From NCBI GenBank assembly GCA_022736715.1, contig DZDJ01000008.1, positions 1-64,000 on the forward strand: DNA of 64,000 nt, read 5' to 3'. The notes beneath the pieces are model-generated. The model made no database searches, had not been told where the DNA came from, and saw only the letters and a list, made by a program, of their open reading frames with translations. The translations under genes and the position numbers were made by a program. Each line of letters begins with the position of its first letter. Position 1 is the first letter of the stretch. Origin of the DNA: Edaphobacter aggregans. GTDB taxonomy: Bacteria; Acidobacteriota; Terriglobia; Terriglobales; Acidobacteriaceae. Shown here piece after piece: positions 40,562 through 50,226 of the stretch.

Positions 40562-43500
40562 GATGGGATGCAGGCTGCTGATTTTGGTACTTGGTTTTCT
40601 GATTGCAGGACCGTATGTTGCCATTGCATGGGCCGCTCCGGTTCGCGTGGAGGAGACCAGCATTACGATCCCCACTTATCTGCTGGGACCGCAGGACCCG
40701 AATCCGCCGTTCCAACTGGTGAATTCGCGCAAAGTGTATCCCTACACCATGCTGGACGATCTGACGAACCGCCGCGAGGCAAAGCAGTACCGTGCCATAG
40801 TGCTGGAGAACGCATATTTGCGCGCGACGATTCTTCCAGGCGTGGGTGGCCGCTTGTATTCGCTGTATGACAAGTCGGCGCATCGGGAAGTCTTCTACCG
40901 CAATCACGTCATCAAATACGGGCTGATCGGGTTGCGCGGTGCGTGGATCTCTGGTGGCATTGAGTTCAACTTTCCGAATGGCCATACGACCGATACCGTG
41001 TCTCCCGTTTCGTCGTATTACCGGACAAACCCGGATGGCAGTGCGACGGCGTATGTGGGAGACGTGGACCAGGTCTCCGGGATGTACTGGCAGGTGGCGC
41101 TGACGTTGCGGCCGGGGGCGGCGCGATTGGAGCAACGAGTTACATTGTTCAACCCGACTCCGGTGCAGAAGCTCTATTGGTACTGGGACAACGCGGCGGC
41201 AGCGGCCACGGAAGACCTGCATTACATCTATCCCATGCGTGAGGTGAACCCGGACGAGCCGGGAGAGTACTGGAACTATCCGGTATGGAAAGGCACCGAC
41301 TATAGCCAGTACAAGAACATCCGCACGCCAACGGAAATCTTTGGCGTTGACATCCACCGCGATTTTTATGGTGCGTACTACACGCAGTCTGATCATGGCC
41401 TGGTGCACTATGCAAACTACCGGGACATGATTGGAAAAAAGATCTGGACCTGGGGTGTTTCCGATAAAGGTCTGATCTGGACAGATCTGCTGACGGACCA
41501 CGATGGGCCTTATAACGAAATTCAGGCAGGCCGCTTTGCCTCGCAGCTCAACCAGGAGTGGATGCCACCACAGAATGTGGACGCATGGACGGAGTATTGG
41601 TATCCGGTGCAGAAGCTTGGTGATGGCTTTGTGGAGGCCAACAAGCAGCTTGCCCTGAACGTCCGGTTTCTGGCGGGAGCACAGCAGGGCGGCACGGTGC
41701 TTGTCTCTGTCAGCCCGACGGAGGCGGTGCAGGACACCAGCATCCACGTCAGTCTGGATGGAAAGAGCGTGCAGACCATTCGTGGAGTGTCGTTTGCTCC
41801 ACTGCAGACACAGAGTTTTTCTGTCCCAGTTGCCGATCTTGCCAGTGCCAGGAAAAGGATTGCGGTGGAAATTCTGGATGACGCAGGGCATCGTGTGCTG
41901 AGTTGGAGCGCGGACGCTCCGATAGATGGAAACCGGGACTTTAAGTCGCGTGTGGGTATGTCCCTGCCTGCGCCGGTTCCTGCAAGCGAACTGACGGTGC
42001 AGGGAGTTTTTCTGCGGGCAATGGCAAGAGAAAAGTCTGGTGACGTAAAAGAAGCGCAGCTGTTGTTTGCAGAGGCATTGCAGCGCGACCCGGAGTATGT
42101 TCCGGCTTTGCATCAGATGGCGGTGGAGCAGTACCGTGCCGCGGATTTTTCTGCTGCGCAAAAATACGCCGCGCGCGCCGTTGCGCAGAATGAGGCTGAT
42201 CCATCCAGCCAGTATCTGGCGGGCATTCTCGACCGCGCACAGGGGAAGTTTTTTGCGGCAAAGGACGCATTTTGGGTTGCTGTGAGACACGGCAGGATGG
42301 TTCCACAGGCTTTGCTGCAACTGGGCGAGATCGCTCTTGCTGAAAAGGAGTATGCGCATGCGGAGCAGTTGCTGCGCCAGGCGCTGCAGCAGAACCCTGC
42401 GGATGTGCGTGCGCAGAGTGACCTGGCCGTTGCATTGCGGCACGAAGGCAAACAGCAGGAGGCGGAAAAAATTGCTGCCGGCGCCAGCCAGGCAATGCCT
42501 CTCTATCCGCTGGCACTGGCAGAGCAGTGGCAGTTGACGGCCGCGCAACCGGCTGCGGCACAGGCAGCCGCAGCGCGATGGAAGATGGCAGTGGGCCAGC
42601 GGGAGCAGGGGTATCTGGAGGCCGCTGCCTGGTATCGCGAAATCCAGGACTGGCCTGCCGCAGACTTCATTCTGCAGGCAGCTGTGCGGCATTTCCCTGC
42701 AAACCAGGTTTCAGCAATGATGTATTACTACCTCGCGGCTGATGCAATCCGCGAGGGCCAGGAGCAAAGCGCCCGCCAATATATCGCACAGGCGCAGGCT
42801 GCAAGATATGAGTTTGTTTTCGTGAACCGTCTGGAGGATGTTGCCGTGCTGCAGTCGGTGCTGCAGTTCCATCCGGCGGATGCACATGCACAGTATCTGC
42901 TCGGCAATTTTCTTTTCCAGTATGGGCGCTATGCTGAGGCGCAGCAGTTGTGGCAGAAGGCCAAAGCGTCCGGATTTGCTTATGCGGTGCTGGACCGTAA
43001 TCTGGCTTTGGATGCGTGGAAGGTGCGCAAGAATCCAGCGCAGGCTGCGGATTTGTACCAGCAGGCAATTCGGCTGGCCCCGGAAGATTTTCGTCTTTAT
43101 ATCGACCTGGATGAGGTCTACGCGCAGATGGGAGATTTGCAGGCCCGTTCAGCGCTGTTTGCGCAGGCGCCAGCCGCAGTGCTGGAGCATGATCCTGCGC
43201 GGATACGATATGTCCTGCTGCTGCTGGAGAAGAACGAACCGGAAAAGGCCCTTGCCTGGATGCAGAATCATAGTTTCCGCCCATGGGAGCAAGGGGTGAA
43301 TGTCCACGACATTTATGCCTATGCCTGCGTGCAGGCCGGCCGCAACCAACTGTCTGCAGGGAAAGTAACGGCGGCCGAGGCATCATTCCGGCAGTCGCAG
43401 GAATATCCGCGAAATCTGGGTGTGGGCAGGCCCGATGACCCTGTGGATGCGGCAGGGCTCTACTGGCTGGGTGCTGCTTTGCAGCAACAGAAGGATGCAG

Positions 43501-43811
43501 AGGGTGCAAAACGGGTCTGGAATGAGTTGCTGCAGCAGCATGACGGGCCGCAGACAGTGCAGTTTTACCGGGCGCTGGCTTTGCGGCAACTGGGCGAAAC
43601 GGCGCAGGCAGACGCACGATTGCGTCGACTGCAGGAGGAGCCTGCCAGGACGCGGATGAGCGCAAGAGGCAAGGCGGAATCCTATTATGTGGCCGGGCTT
43701 GCGGCGCGGCAGCAGGGTAAGCTGGAGCAGGCCAGGGAAGATTTTCATCAGGCGCTGCAACTGGATGCGTCCGTCTGGCAGGCGCAAGTGGAACTGTCAA
43801 GCCAGCCTTAA
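40551..43811 (+). CDS. DUF5107 and TPR-repeat exported protein
   Basis: A 1086-residue protein. After a signal peptide (LLILVLGFLIAGPYVAIAWA) comes a DUF5107 domain (about 30-400) with AIVLENAYLRATILPGVGGR and SLYDKSAHREVFYR. That domain is a mutarotase-like beta-supersandwich by family resemblance. The second half (about 490 to the end) is a long array of TPR-type helices, for example LLFAEALQRDPEYVPALHQM and AEQLLRQALQQNPADVRAQS. TPRs suggest a scaffold or partner-binding role; the DUF5107 part probably binds a sugar. ATG 40551 was chosen (AAAAGGGGACGTACGGG before it); the frame is open to 40479. It is co-translated with the CBM9-like gene. Confidence 0.8.
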   Translation: MRNRMGCRLLILVLGFLIAGPYVAIAWAAPVRVEETSITIPTYLLGPQDPNPPFQLVNSRKVYPYTMLDDLTNRREAKQYRAIVLENAYLRATILPGVGGRLYSLYDKSAHREVFYRNHVIKYGLIGLRGAWISGGIEFNFPNGHTTDTVSPVSSYYRTNPDGSATAYVGDVDQVSGMYWQVALTLRPGAARLEQRVTLFNPTPVQKLYWYWDNAAAAATEDLHYIYPMREVNPDEPGEYWNYPVWKGTDYSQYKNIRTPTEIFGVDIHRDFYGAYYTQSDHGLVHYANYRDMIGKKIWTWGVSDKGLIWTDLLTDHDGPYNEIQAGRFASQLNQEWMPPQNVDAWTEYWYPVQKLGDGFVEANKQLALNVRFLAGAQQGGTVLVSVSPTEAVQDTSIHVSLDGKSVQTIRGVSFAPLQTQSFSVPVADLASARKRIAVEILDDAGHRVLSWSADAPIDGNRDFKSRVGMSLPAPVPASELTVQGVFLRAMAREKSGDVKEAQLLFAEALQRDPEYVPALHQMAVEQYRAADFSAAQKYAARAVAQNEADPSSQYLAGILDRAQGKFFAAKDAFWVAVRHGRMVPQALLQLGEIALAEKEYAHAEQLLRQALQQNPADVRAQSDLAVALRHEGKQQEAEKIAAGASQAMPLYPLALAEQWQLTAAQPAAAQAAAARWKMAVGQREQGYLEAAAWYREIQDWPAADFILQAAVRHFPANQVSAMMYYYLAADAIREGQEQSARQYIAQAQAARYEFVFVNRLEDVAVLQSVLQFHPADAHAQYLLGNFLFQYGRYAEAQQLWQKAKASGFAYAVLDRNLALDAWKVRKNPAQAADLYQQAIRLAPEDFRLYIDLDEVYAQMGDLQARSALFAQAPAAVLEHDPARIRYVLLLLEKNEPEKALAWMQNHSFRPWEQGVNVHDIYAYACVQAGRNQLSAGKVTAAEASFRQSQEYPRNLGVGRPDDPVDAAGLYWLGAALQQQKDAEGAKRVWNELLQQHDGPQTVQFYRALALRQLGETAQADARLRRLQEEPARTRMSARGKAESYYVAGLAARQQGKLEQAREDFHQALQLDASVWQAQVELSSQP

Positions 43812-43818
43812 GAAAAGA

Positions 43819-43846
43819 GGCCGGCTGCAGCACACCGCAGCCGGCC
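43819..43846. terminator. hairpin between convergent DUF5107 and barrel-enzyme genes
   Basis: GGCCGGCTGC / GCAGCCGGCC with an 8-nt loop, 8 bp after the DUF5107 stop and 17 bp from the convergent stop at 43864. There is no T-tract, so its function as terminator is probable rather than certain. Confidence 0.6.
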
Positions 43847-43863
43847 ATACGAGTGGGGATGCT

Positions 43864-45465
43864 TTAGAGCCATCCCGGTGTGCTGATTGCCTTGGCCTGC
43901 ACCGGGAACGATCCGTCAGCATTCAATGGCTGCTGGCAGGCCCACTGAACCGGGCGTCGAAGGCCGCCCTTGGTTTCCAGTTGCACACTCAGCTTCAGGT
44001 CAATGTCTCCGGTGCCTGCCGGAAGAACAAAGGCGGCCTGCCGGATTTTTCCGGCAAAAGGCTGGCCTGCGTCGAGCGTTCCGCTCAGGAGGACAGCGCC
44101 GTCGTTGCTCGCCAATGTTAGCCGCAGCACGCCGGGAACGCCTGCAACACCATCATTGGCAACGCCAACAATCACCTCGGTTGTGTCCCAGCGTTTGCGC
44201 TGCCAGACCCAGGCAGGCCGGATGCGATAGCCCATGCGCTGCTGCAGCGCGCGGAATCCATCCGGATAGCGCTGGTTGTAGGCCTCCAGATTTTCGGCCT
44301 CTGTCCACAGCGACCAGTAGTTGCCGCCAAGGTCGAGTACGTGCAGCATGGCATTCTCGCGCTCATTGATGCCGGCGCTGTCCACTGGAATGGTTGCGAT
44401 GTTGTAATCGCGGTGCGCGCCGTCTTCCATTACAACGCCAAGCCAGGGCGGACGGTTGCCCAGTTCGTCAATCTGAATTGGTTCTTCTTCAATAATGCTG
44501 TCGGAGCGGAGCCAGCAGCCCGAACGCATCGCCAGGTCAACAACGGCAGCGTTGCCAACCATGCTGGTGTCCGGCTGCGTGTTGACCGCCAATTGTGTCT
44601 TCTTCCAGATTTCCAGCTGCATGCGGGTCAGATGCAGGAAGGTTTTCTGTGCAGTTGGGAAGTCGGAAAATGGGCCCCGCATGCTATGCGTGTGCCCCTC
44701 GCCCCAGAATCCGTACATCATCAGGTCCATGTATTCGATCAACGGGTTTCCGTCGAAGCGGTCAGCCAGCAGCTCATTCAGTTCCTGAAATGCACTTTGG
44801 AAAGCGGGACTGTCATAGCGCGGCTCCACGAAATCAACCTCGCGGCCATGAAACTTGCGCCGGCCGATATGTGCCAGCGGCACCTTCTTTTGCAGAAAAT
44901 CGGGCAGCGCCAGTTGCTGCGGCTCAAACTGCGGATTCGACATCTGCACCCGGAAGGCAACGCGCAGGCCATGCCGCCGCGCAGCATCGAGCGTCAGGTC
45001 CCAGACCGGTTGCAGATTCAGCCGACCCGCTTCAGACTGCACATCGCGCCAGTCGCAACGGATATAGAGCAGATCAACAAAGGGCAGGCCCGCCATCTGC
45101 TCCACTGCTTGTTCCAGCGTCTGTTGTCCACTACGCACGCGCAATGCCGGGCCGTTTTCTTCCCACGTGTAGCCGGTCAGGCCGAGGCCGAAATTGCGAA
45201 TGTGTGCTTTGGAGGGGGTGGTGGCGGCCAGAGTTCTTTCGCCTGTGTCCTGCCTGGTGGGAAATGGGCCCTGGTCAAGCCGGTCGGCTGAACCAGGCAA
45301 GGCACAGGGAGAATACGGTGTTTGCGCCTGCGCTTTTGCTGTCACGGGTAGCAGACCGGCGCACGCTCCTGCGGCCAGTCCACCGCCGAGAAAGCCGCGC
45401 CGGGAAACACGTTTGTCCGCCAATGTGGCTGGTGTGCTGTTTGCGGAGGAGGATTTCATGGGCAA
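43864..45465 (-). CDS. Tat-exported glycoside-hydrolase-like barrel protein
   Basis: A 533-residue protein with a twin-arginine leader (KRVSRRGFLGGGLAAGACAG). The body resembles a TIM-barrel glycosidase of the DUF4832 type. Segments include VDLLYIRCDWRDVQSEAGRL, NPLIEYMDLMMYGFWGEGHT and GNYWSLWTEAENLEAYNQRY, then a C-terminal beta-sandwich (about 400-533). The acidic residues in GFWGEGH are plausible catalytic Glu. No known glycosidase family could be assigned with certainty. It is followed in transcription by nothing; the isomerase gene lies 70 bp upstream on the same strand. Confidence 0.65.
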   Translation of the reverse strand: MPMKSSSANSTPATLADKRVSRRGFLGGGLAAGACAGLLPVTAKAQAQTPYSPCALPGSADRLDQGPFPTRQDTGERTLAATTPSKAHIRNFGLGLTGYTWEENGPALRVRSGQQTLEQAVEQMAGLPFVDLLYIRCDWRDVQSEAGRLNLQPVWDLTLDAARRHGLRVAFRVQMSNPQFEPQQLALPDFLQKKVPLAHIGRRKFHGREVDFVEPRYDSPAFQSAFQELNELLADRFDGNPLIEYMDLMMYGFWGEGHTHSMRGPFSDFPTAQKTFLHLTRMQLEIWKKTQLAVNTQPDTSMVGNAAVVDLAMRSGCWLRSDSIIEEEPIQIDELGNRPPWLGVVMEDGAHRDYNIATIPVDSAGINERENAMLHVLDLGGNYWSLWTEAENLEAYNQRYPDGFRALQQRMGYRIRPAWVWQRKRWDTTEVIVGVANDGVAGVPGVLRLTLASNDGAVLLSGTLDAGQPFAGKIRQAAFVLPAGTGDIDLKLSVQLETKGGLRRPVQWACQQPLNADGSFPVQAKAISTPGWL

Positions 45466-45534
45466 TGCTGACTCCTTGTAACGAGAGTTACACGGCGATA
45501 AAAGTTACACGGCAAAGTGTAGTCCTTCGCCGCT

Positions 45535-46485
45535 TTATCCATACATCTGGTTGAGCAGGTTTTCTATGAATTGTTTGGAGCGGCGCAGCGCCTGCAGGTT
45601 GGCCTCTCCGGAGGTCTCTGTTTCAAAGGTGAGCGGTCCGCGATAGCCCGTCTGGCGCAACTGCTCCAGCACCCTGGGGAAATCCACTTTGCCGGTGCCG
45701 ATGGGAACGCCTTCGCCAAACTCTCTTGGGTTCGTTGGGAAACGGCCGTCCTTGATATGTGTTCCGCGCACAAGGTGGCCGAGAACTTCGATCGCGTCCA
45801 CGGGATTGGCCTTGCCGCACTCAATCAGGTTGGCAACATCCATATTGACGAAGATATTGTCCAGGCCAGTGTCCTCAATCAGGCGCATCAGCGTAATGGG
45901 CGTCTCCTGCCCGGTTTCACATAGGAAGTCCAGACCGCGCTCTTTGCAATAGCGTCCAATCTCCTGCACGGCGGCAACGGCCTGCGGATACAAGGGATCG
46001 TTGGGGTCTTCCGGGATGAATCCGCAATGGGTGTGGATGGCTGGAATGCTGCACTGCACGGCAATATCTGCGGCGAGCTTCAGATTGCGTGTCCGCGCCG
46101 CGCGCATGGACGGCGGAATGATGCCAATAGTGGTCGGACCTTCATAAAAATTAAAAACGCGCTCAAAAACATCAGGCCCATGTTCTGACAGCGCAGTTGC
46201 CGTCATCGCATATTTGCGCAGCGCATCCTTGACCGGGCCGGCGACCTGCGGAGTAAGATTCTTGAAGCCAATCTGGCAGGTGGGCAGGCCAAGTTCGTGC
46301 GCCTGCTGCACCAGAGTTTCCACCGATTCGCCTTCATGGACCCAGATGACGGCTCCCAGTTGTGGACGTTGCGAAGCTGGGCTGGCTGCTGCTGCTTTCT
46401 GCATTCCCAGCACGGGCAGGCTGGTGCTGGCGGCACATGCGACACCTGCTAATTGCATGAAGTTACGACGGTTCATTGTCGACAT
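45535..46485 (-). CDS. Tat-exported sugar phosphate isomerase/epimerase-like protein
   Basis: A 316-residue xylose-isomerase-like TIM barrel (AP endonuclease 2 superfamily). The leader STMNRRNFMQLAGVACAAST is twin-arginine, so it should act in the periplasm. Metal-ligand type motifs are visible: IHTHCGFIP, FLCETGQET, NIFVNMDVANLI, GTHIKDGRF and GPLTFETETSG. These place Glu, Asp, His and Glu around the divalent ion. The start ATG 46485 follows GAGGAAACAGCCG. Periplasmic members work on free (non-phosphorylated) sugars such as keto-sugars. It is probably cotranscribed with the barrel protein downstream. Confidence 0.85.
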   Translation of the reverse strand: MSTMNRRNFMQLAGVACAASTSLPVLGMQKAAAASPASQRPQLGAVIWVHEGESVETLVQQAHELGLPTCQIGFKNLTPQVAGPVKDALRKYAMTATALSEHGPDVFERVFNFYEGPTTIGIIPPSMRAARTRNLKLAADIAVQCSIPAIHTHCGFIPEDPNDPLYPQAVAAVQEIGRYCKERGLDFLCETGQETPITLMRLIEDTGLDNIFVNMDVANLIECGKANPVDAIEVLGHLVRGTHIKDGRFPTNPREFGEGVPIGTGKVDFPRVLEQLRQTGYRGPLTFETETSGEANLQALRRSKQFIENLLNQMYG

Positions 46486-46540
46486 CGGCTGTTTCCTCGG
46501 TGATTTCTTTCCCGGCTAAATCAAAATAAATACGAAACTA

Positions 46541-46551
46541 AATGAAATAAA
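46541..46551 (-). promoter_or_regulatory. candidate operator box in the divergent isomerase/MFS promoter
   Basis: On the minus strand this reads TTTATTTCATT, one mismatch from the pair upstream of apbE. It sits in an AT-rich 204-bp region between divergent genes, which also contains GTTTCGTATTTATTT close by. It is assigned by similarity of a short AT-rich string, so weakly supported. Confidence 0.25.
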
Positions 46552-46689
46552 TATGTTCACAAGTGCATGGATAGAATACAGTGAAAAGAAATATATGAAA
46601 AGATCAACCAGAACTCTTCCGGTCAGCGCACCTGTCTTTCTACACGCAGAGGCAGGACGCAGCTAGAACGGCTGGACAGGGAGGGATGA

Positions 46690-48015
46690 TTGAAGATTTC
46701 TTACAGCAGGGAATCCCAACAGAAGCCAGGCCGCATTTTTTATGGCTGGTGGGTGGTGTTGGCCGCATTTTTGAATCTGTTTTTTTCGGTTGGAGTGATT
46801 TATTACGGTTTCCCCGTTTTTTATCCGGCGTTTGTTCGTGCTCTTGGATTTTCGCGAACAGATGTAACGCAGGGCTTTCTGATCGGCGCATTTGTGGTGG
46901 GCATTCCCTTTGGCCTGATCACGGGTGCTCTGATTGATCGCATCGGTACGCGCTGGGTCATCTTGTCCGGAGTACTTTTTGTCGGGCTGCCGCTGGTTCT
47001 GATGGGGTTCATGACGCAGGTCTGGCAGTATGAAGTGCTTTGTGTTGCGGAAACGCTGGGATACACCCTGGCCGGTCCGATTGCCAACCAGGTATTGGTA
47101 TCGCAGTGGTTTAGCCAGCGCCGCGGTCAGGCGATGGGGTATGCCTATCTGGGGTTGGGGCTTGGGGGAGTGGTTGCGCCGCCGGCGGCTGACTGGCTGA
47201 TTCGCACCTTTGGCTGGCGTCTGGCGCTGGAAGCTGGCGGCATTCTGATTATGGTGGTGCTGTTCCCGATCGGCCTGTGGGTGACGCGTTCCTCGCCGGC
47301 AGAAATGGGACTGCTCCCCGATGGTTCTGATCATTCTGAGAAGTCGGCGCAAGCAGGCAGGACGCCAAATGCGGCGTCAGCCCCTTCTGTTCCAACGGCA
47401 GTTGCGGTACGCGGCGCCAACTTCTGGCTGATCATGGCGGGAACGGTGTTTGTGCTGGGCGCCAGCAACGTGGTCATTCAGCATTTCATTCTTTTTCTGG
47501 AAGACAAGCACTATTCCTCAACCATTGCTTCGCAATTTCTCTCTGTGCTGCTCGTCTCCAGCCTGGGAGGGCGGGTTCTGGCGGGCTACATCGCGGACCG
47601 GCTTCGCAAGAAGAACACGATGGCGCTCTTCTACCTGTTGATGGGGCTGGGTATGCCGCTGCTGTATCTGGCAAGTCATCCGGTTGCACTTTGGATTTTT
47701 GCGGCTATTTTTGGTTTCGCCATGGGCGCGGACTACATGTTGATTCCCCTGGTGCTGGCTGAGTGCTTTGGGCTCGAAAGCTTGGGTATGCTGCTTTCGC
47801 TGATTGTCACCGGGTTTTCCATCAGTCAGTGGGGTGCGTCGTGGATGGCGGGAAAAGCCTTTGAGATGTATCACAGCTACGAACTGGTGTGGAGGGTGCT
47901 GACGGTGGCGTGCGTGGCAGGTGCTGCTGCAATTTACGCCATCTCTCCCCGATGGAACAAGCCGGCAAAAGAAAACATGGATATGAGCCTCCCGGCCGAT
48001 GCGGAAGTACATTAG
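46690..48015 (+). CDS. MFS transporter (oxalate/formate antiporter-like)
   Basis: A 441-residue, 12-helix major facilitator. It begins FYGWWVVLAAFLNLFFSVG, the typical start of the oxalate:formate-antiporter-like and monocarboxylate group. The helix 2-3 loop motif is GALIDRIGTRWVI and the middle loop is Ser/Ala-rich. It is probably an uptake system for an organic or sugar acid. The start is TTG 46690 with GGAGGGATGA before it; the nearby ATG 46686 is out of frame. It heads a unit with the epimerase and the DapA-like aldolase. Confidence 0.85.
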   Translation: MKISYSRESQQKPGRIFYGWWVVLAAFLNLFFSVGVIYYGFPVFYPAFVRALGFSRTDVTQGFLIGAFVVGIPFGLITGALIDRIGTRWVILSGVLFVGLPLVLMGFMTQVWQYEVLCVAETLGYTLAGPIANQVLVSQWFSQRRGQAMGYAYLGLGLGGVVAPPAADWLIRTFGWRLALEAGGILIMVVLFPIGLWVTRSSPAEMGLLPDGSDHSEKSAQAGRTPNAASAPSVPTAVAVRGANFWLIMAGTVFVLGASNVVIQHFILFLEDKHYSSTIASQFLSVLLVSSLGGRVLAGYIADRLRKKNTMALFYLLMGLGMPLLYLASHPVALWIFAAIFGFAMGADYMLIPLVLAECFGLESLGMLLSLIVTGFSISQWGASWMAGKAFEMYHSYELVWRVLTVACVAGAAAIYAISPRWNKPAKENMDMSLPADAEVH

Positions 48016-48102
48016 TGCAGCAACGGCGGCTGGTCAGAAGTCCGCAGGGCAGCGCGGCAGACTACAGGGACCTACTTTGAAGCAGTGCCATAGGAAGGAA
48101 AG

Positions 48103-49149
48103 ATGATGGAATTATCCCGCAATCAAAATTCGATCCGCGATGTTGAGGAACTGGAAGACATTCTGAGTGAGCCAACCGAAGCCACAGTGCGCGATATGGC
48201 TGCTCTGGAAGGGGACATTGTCGTACTTGGTGTTGGCGGCAAGATGGGGCCAACGCTGGCGCGCATGGCCAGGAAGGCCTCAGACCGTGCCGGGGTCAGG
48301 CGCAAGGTGATCGGCGTGGCGCGCTTCTCGGTGCCGGGGTTGCAGCAGCGTCTGGAGTCCTGGGGGGTTGAGACCCGGTCGGCTGACCTGCTGGACCTGG
48401 ATGCCTACGCTACTCTTCCGGATGCGGCCAATGTGGTGTATATGGCGGGCATGAAGTTTGGCTCGACCGGCCAGGAATCATTGACATGGGCGATGAATAC
48501 ATATTTACCTGCGCCGGTCTGTGAGCGCTACCGCGGAAGCCGCATGGCGGTATTTTCCACGGGCAACATCTACGGTCTGTGTTCTACGACTGCCGTTGGC
48601 TCGCGCGAGGAGGATGAGATGCACCCGGTGGGCGAATATGCGATGAGCTGCCTAGGACGGGAGCGCATCTTCGAGTACTTCAGCCGCAAGTACGATATTC
48701 CGATGACCTTTGTCCGGATCTACTATGCAACGGAGATGCGTTACGGCGTGCTGGTGGATATTGCCCGCATGGTGCAGTCCGAGCAGCCGGTTCCGCTGAC
48801 GATGGGACACCTGAATGCCATCTGGCAGGCAGATGGCTCTGCGATGAGTCTGCGTTCTTTGCTGCACGCTTCCACGCCGCCGCTGGCCCTGAACGTTGCC
48901 GGGCCAGAGTTGTTGAGTGTGCGTCAGGTTGCGCAGGGCTTTGGCGCACTGCTGAACAAGGAAGTGCGCTTCGAAGGCGCGGAGTCTGGCGATGGCCTGT
49001 TGTGTAATGCACAGAAGGCGGCACAGCTCTTCGGCTATCCGGAAGTGGGCGTTCGCCAGATGATGACCTGGATTGCGGACTGGGTGAAGCACGGTAAGGA
49101 AAGCCTGGGAAAGCCGACACATTTTGAGAACCGGAAAGGGAATTTTTAG
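48103..49149 (+). CDS. NAD-dependent epimerase/dehydratase family protein
   Basis: A 348-residue extended short-chain dehydrogenase. The Rossmann glycine motif VVLGVGGKMGPTLARMA lies after a 35-residue N-terminal extension. The S/T region is STGNIYG, and the usual YxxxK appears changed: EYAMSCLGRERIFEYFS keeps Tyr but has Gly at the expected Lys position. That makes a normal dehydrogenase mechanism questionable unless another residue substitutes. Start ATGATG 48103 follows GGAAGGAAAG. It lies 87 bp after the MFS gene and 9 bp before the aldolase gene, suggesting one pathway. Confidence 0.8.
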   Translation: MMELSRNQNSIRDVEELEDILSEPTEATVRDMAALEGDIVVLGVGGKMGPTLARMARKASDRAGVRRKVIGVARFSVPGLQQRLESWGVETRSADLLDLDAYATLPDAANVVYMAGMKFGSTGQESLTWAMNTYLPAPVCERYRGSRMAVFSTGNIYGLCSTTAVGSREEDEMHPVGEYAMSCLGRERIFEYFSRKYDIPMTFVRIYYATEMRYGVLVDIARMVQSEQPVPLTMGHLNAIWQADGSAMSLRSLLHASTPPLALNVAGPELLSVRQVAQGFGALLNKEVRFEGAESGDGLLCNAQKAAQLFGYPEVGVRQMMTWIADWVKHGKESLGKPTHFENRKGNF

Positions 49150-49158
49150 GGGCGGTTT

Positions 49159-50226
49159 ATGGCGAAAAAACTGGAAATGGAAAAGTTGCGCGCACTGCTG
49201 AACCGCGGTGCGGTGATTCCTGCACATCCGCTGGCATTGAATGCAGAGCGGCGACTGGATGAGCGCCGCCAGCGGGCACTGACCCGCTACTATGCAGATG
49301 CTGGCGCCGGCGGCATGGCGATTGGCGTGCACACAACGCAGTTTGCCATTCGTGATCCGCGTATTGGCCTGTATGTGCCGGTATTGCAGATTGCTGCGGA
49401 AGAGATGGACCGTGCAGACCAGAACCGGGCAGAGCCGTTGATTCGCATTGGAGGAATTTGCGGAAAAACAGAGCAGGCCGTCAGCGAGGCGGAAACACTG
49501 GTCCGGCTTGGCTACCATGCTGGCTTGCTGAGTCTGGCTGCCTTGCAGACGGCGGATGTGGCGGGCCTGATTCAACACTGCCGAACGATCGCTGAGATCA
49601 TTCCCGTGGTTGGCTTCTATCTGCAACCGGCTGCCGGTGGGCGGTTGCTTTCCTACGATTTCTGGCGTTCGTTTGTCGAGATTGAAAATGTTGTCGCAAT
49701 CAAGATGGCTCCGTTCAACCGTTATCAAACGCTGGATGTGGTGCGTGCCGTGGCCGAATCGGGACGGGAGATTGCGCTCTATACCGGTAACGACGACAAC
49801 ATCGTCATGGATCTGGTGACTCCGTTTGTTTTTGACGTAAACGGCGGGAAGCGCGAGGTGCGCATTACTGGCGGACTGTTGGGACACTGGGCGGTGTGGA
49901 CCAGAAGCGCCGTGGGACTGCTGGAAGAGTGTCATGCCGCCTCCCGCGCCGAGGGCATTTCAGCGGAACTGCTGCGCAAGAGCGTTGCGGTAACAGATAC
50001 CAATGCCGTGTTCTTTGACGCGGCCAATCAATACGCCGGCTGCATTGCCGGCCTGCATGAGGTGCTGCGCCGTCAGGGACTGCTGGAGGGGCTTTGGTGT
50101 CTTGACCCGCAGGAGTGCCTGAGTCCTGGCCAAAAGGAGGAGATTGATCGTGTCTACGTGGCCTATCCTCATCTGAATGACGACGAGTTTGTGCGGCAGG
50201 GACTGGACCGATGGCTGGCAAACTAG
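49159..50226 (+). CDS. dihydrodipicolinate synthase (DapA) family aldolase/lyase
   Basis: A 355-residue class I aldolase-type barrel. The Schiff-base lysine is K182 in VVAIKMAPF and the partner tyrosine is Y154 in VVGFYLQP. The 28-residue spacing equals that in E. coli DapA (Tyr133/Lys161). The pyruvate-binding region reads GVHTTQFA. Length exceeds DapA by about 60 residues, mainly at the C-terminus. Context with an epimerase and organic-acid-type transporter suggests cleavage of a 2-keto-3-deoxy sugar acid rather than lysine synthesis. It is the last gene of its unit. Confidence 0.85.
   Translation: MAKKLEMEKLRALLNRGAVIPAHPLALNAERRLDERRQRALTRYYADAGAGGMAIGVHTTQFAIRDPRIGLYVPVLQIAAEEMDRADQNRAEPLIRIGGICGKTEQAVSEAETLVRLGYHAGLLSLAALQTADVAGLIQHCRTIAEIIPVVGFYLQPAAGGRLLSYDFWRSFVEIENVVAIKMAPFNRYQTLDVVRAVAESGREIALYTGNDDNIVMDLVTPFVFDVNGGKREVRITGGLLGHWAVWTRSAVGLLEECHAASRAEGISAELLRKSVAVTDTNAVFFDAANQYAGCIAGLHEVLRRQGLLEGLWCLDPQECLSPGQKEEIDRVYVAYPHLNDDEFVRQGLDRWLAN

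Noticed and set aside
40524..42692. Minus-strand open frame opposite the DUF5107 gene (722 codons)
   Set aside because: Antisense shadow of a signal-peptide protein with clear TPR periodicity on the plus strand.
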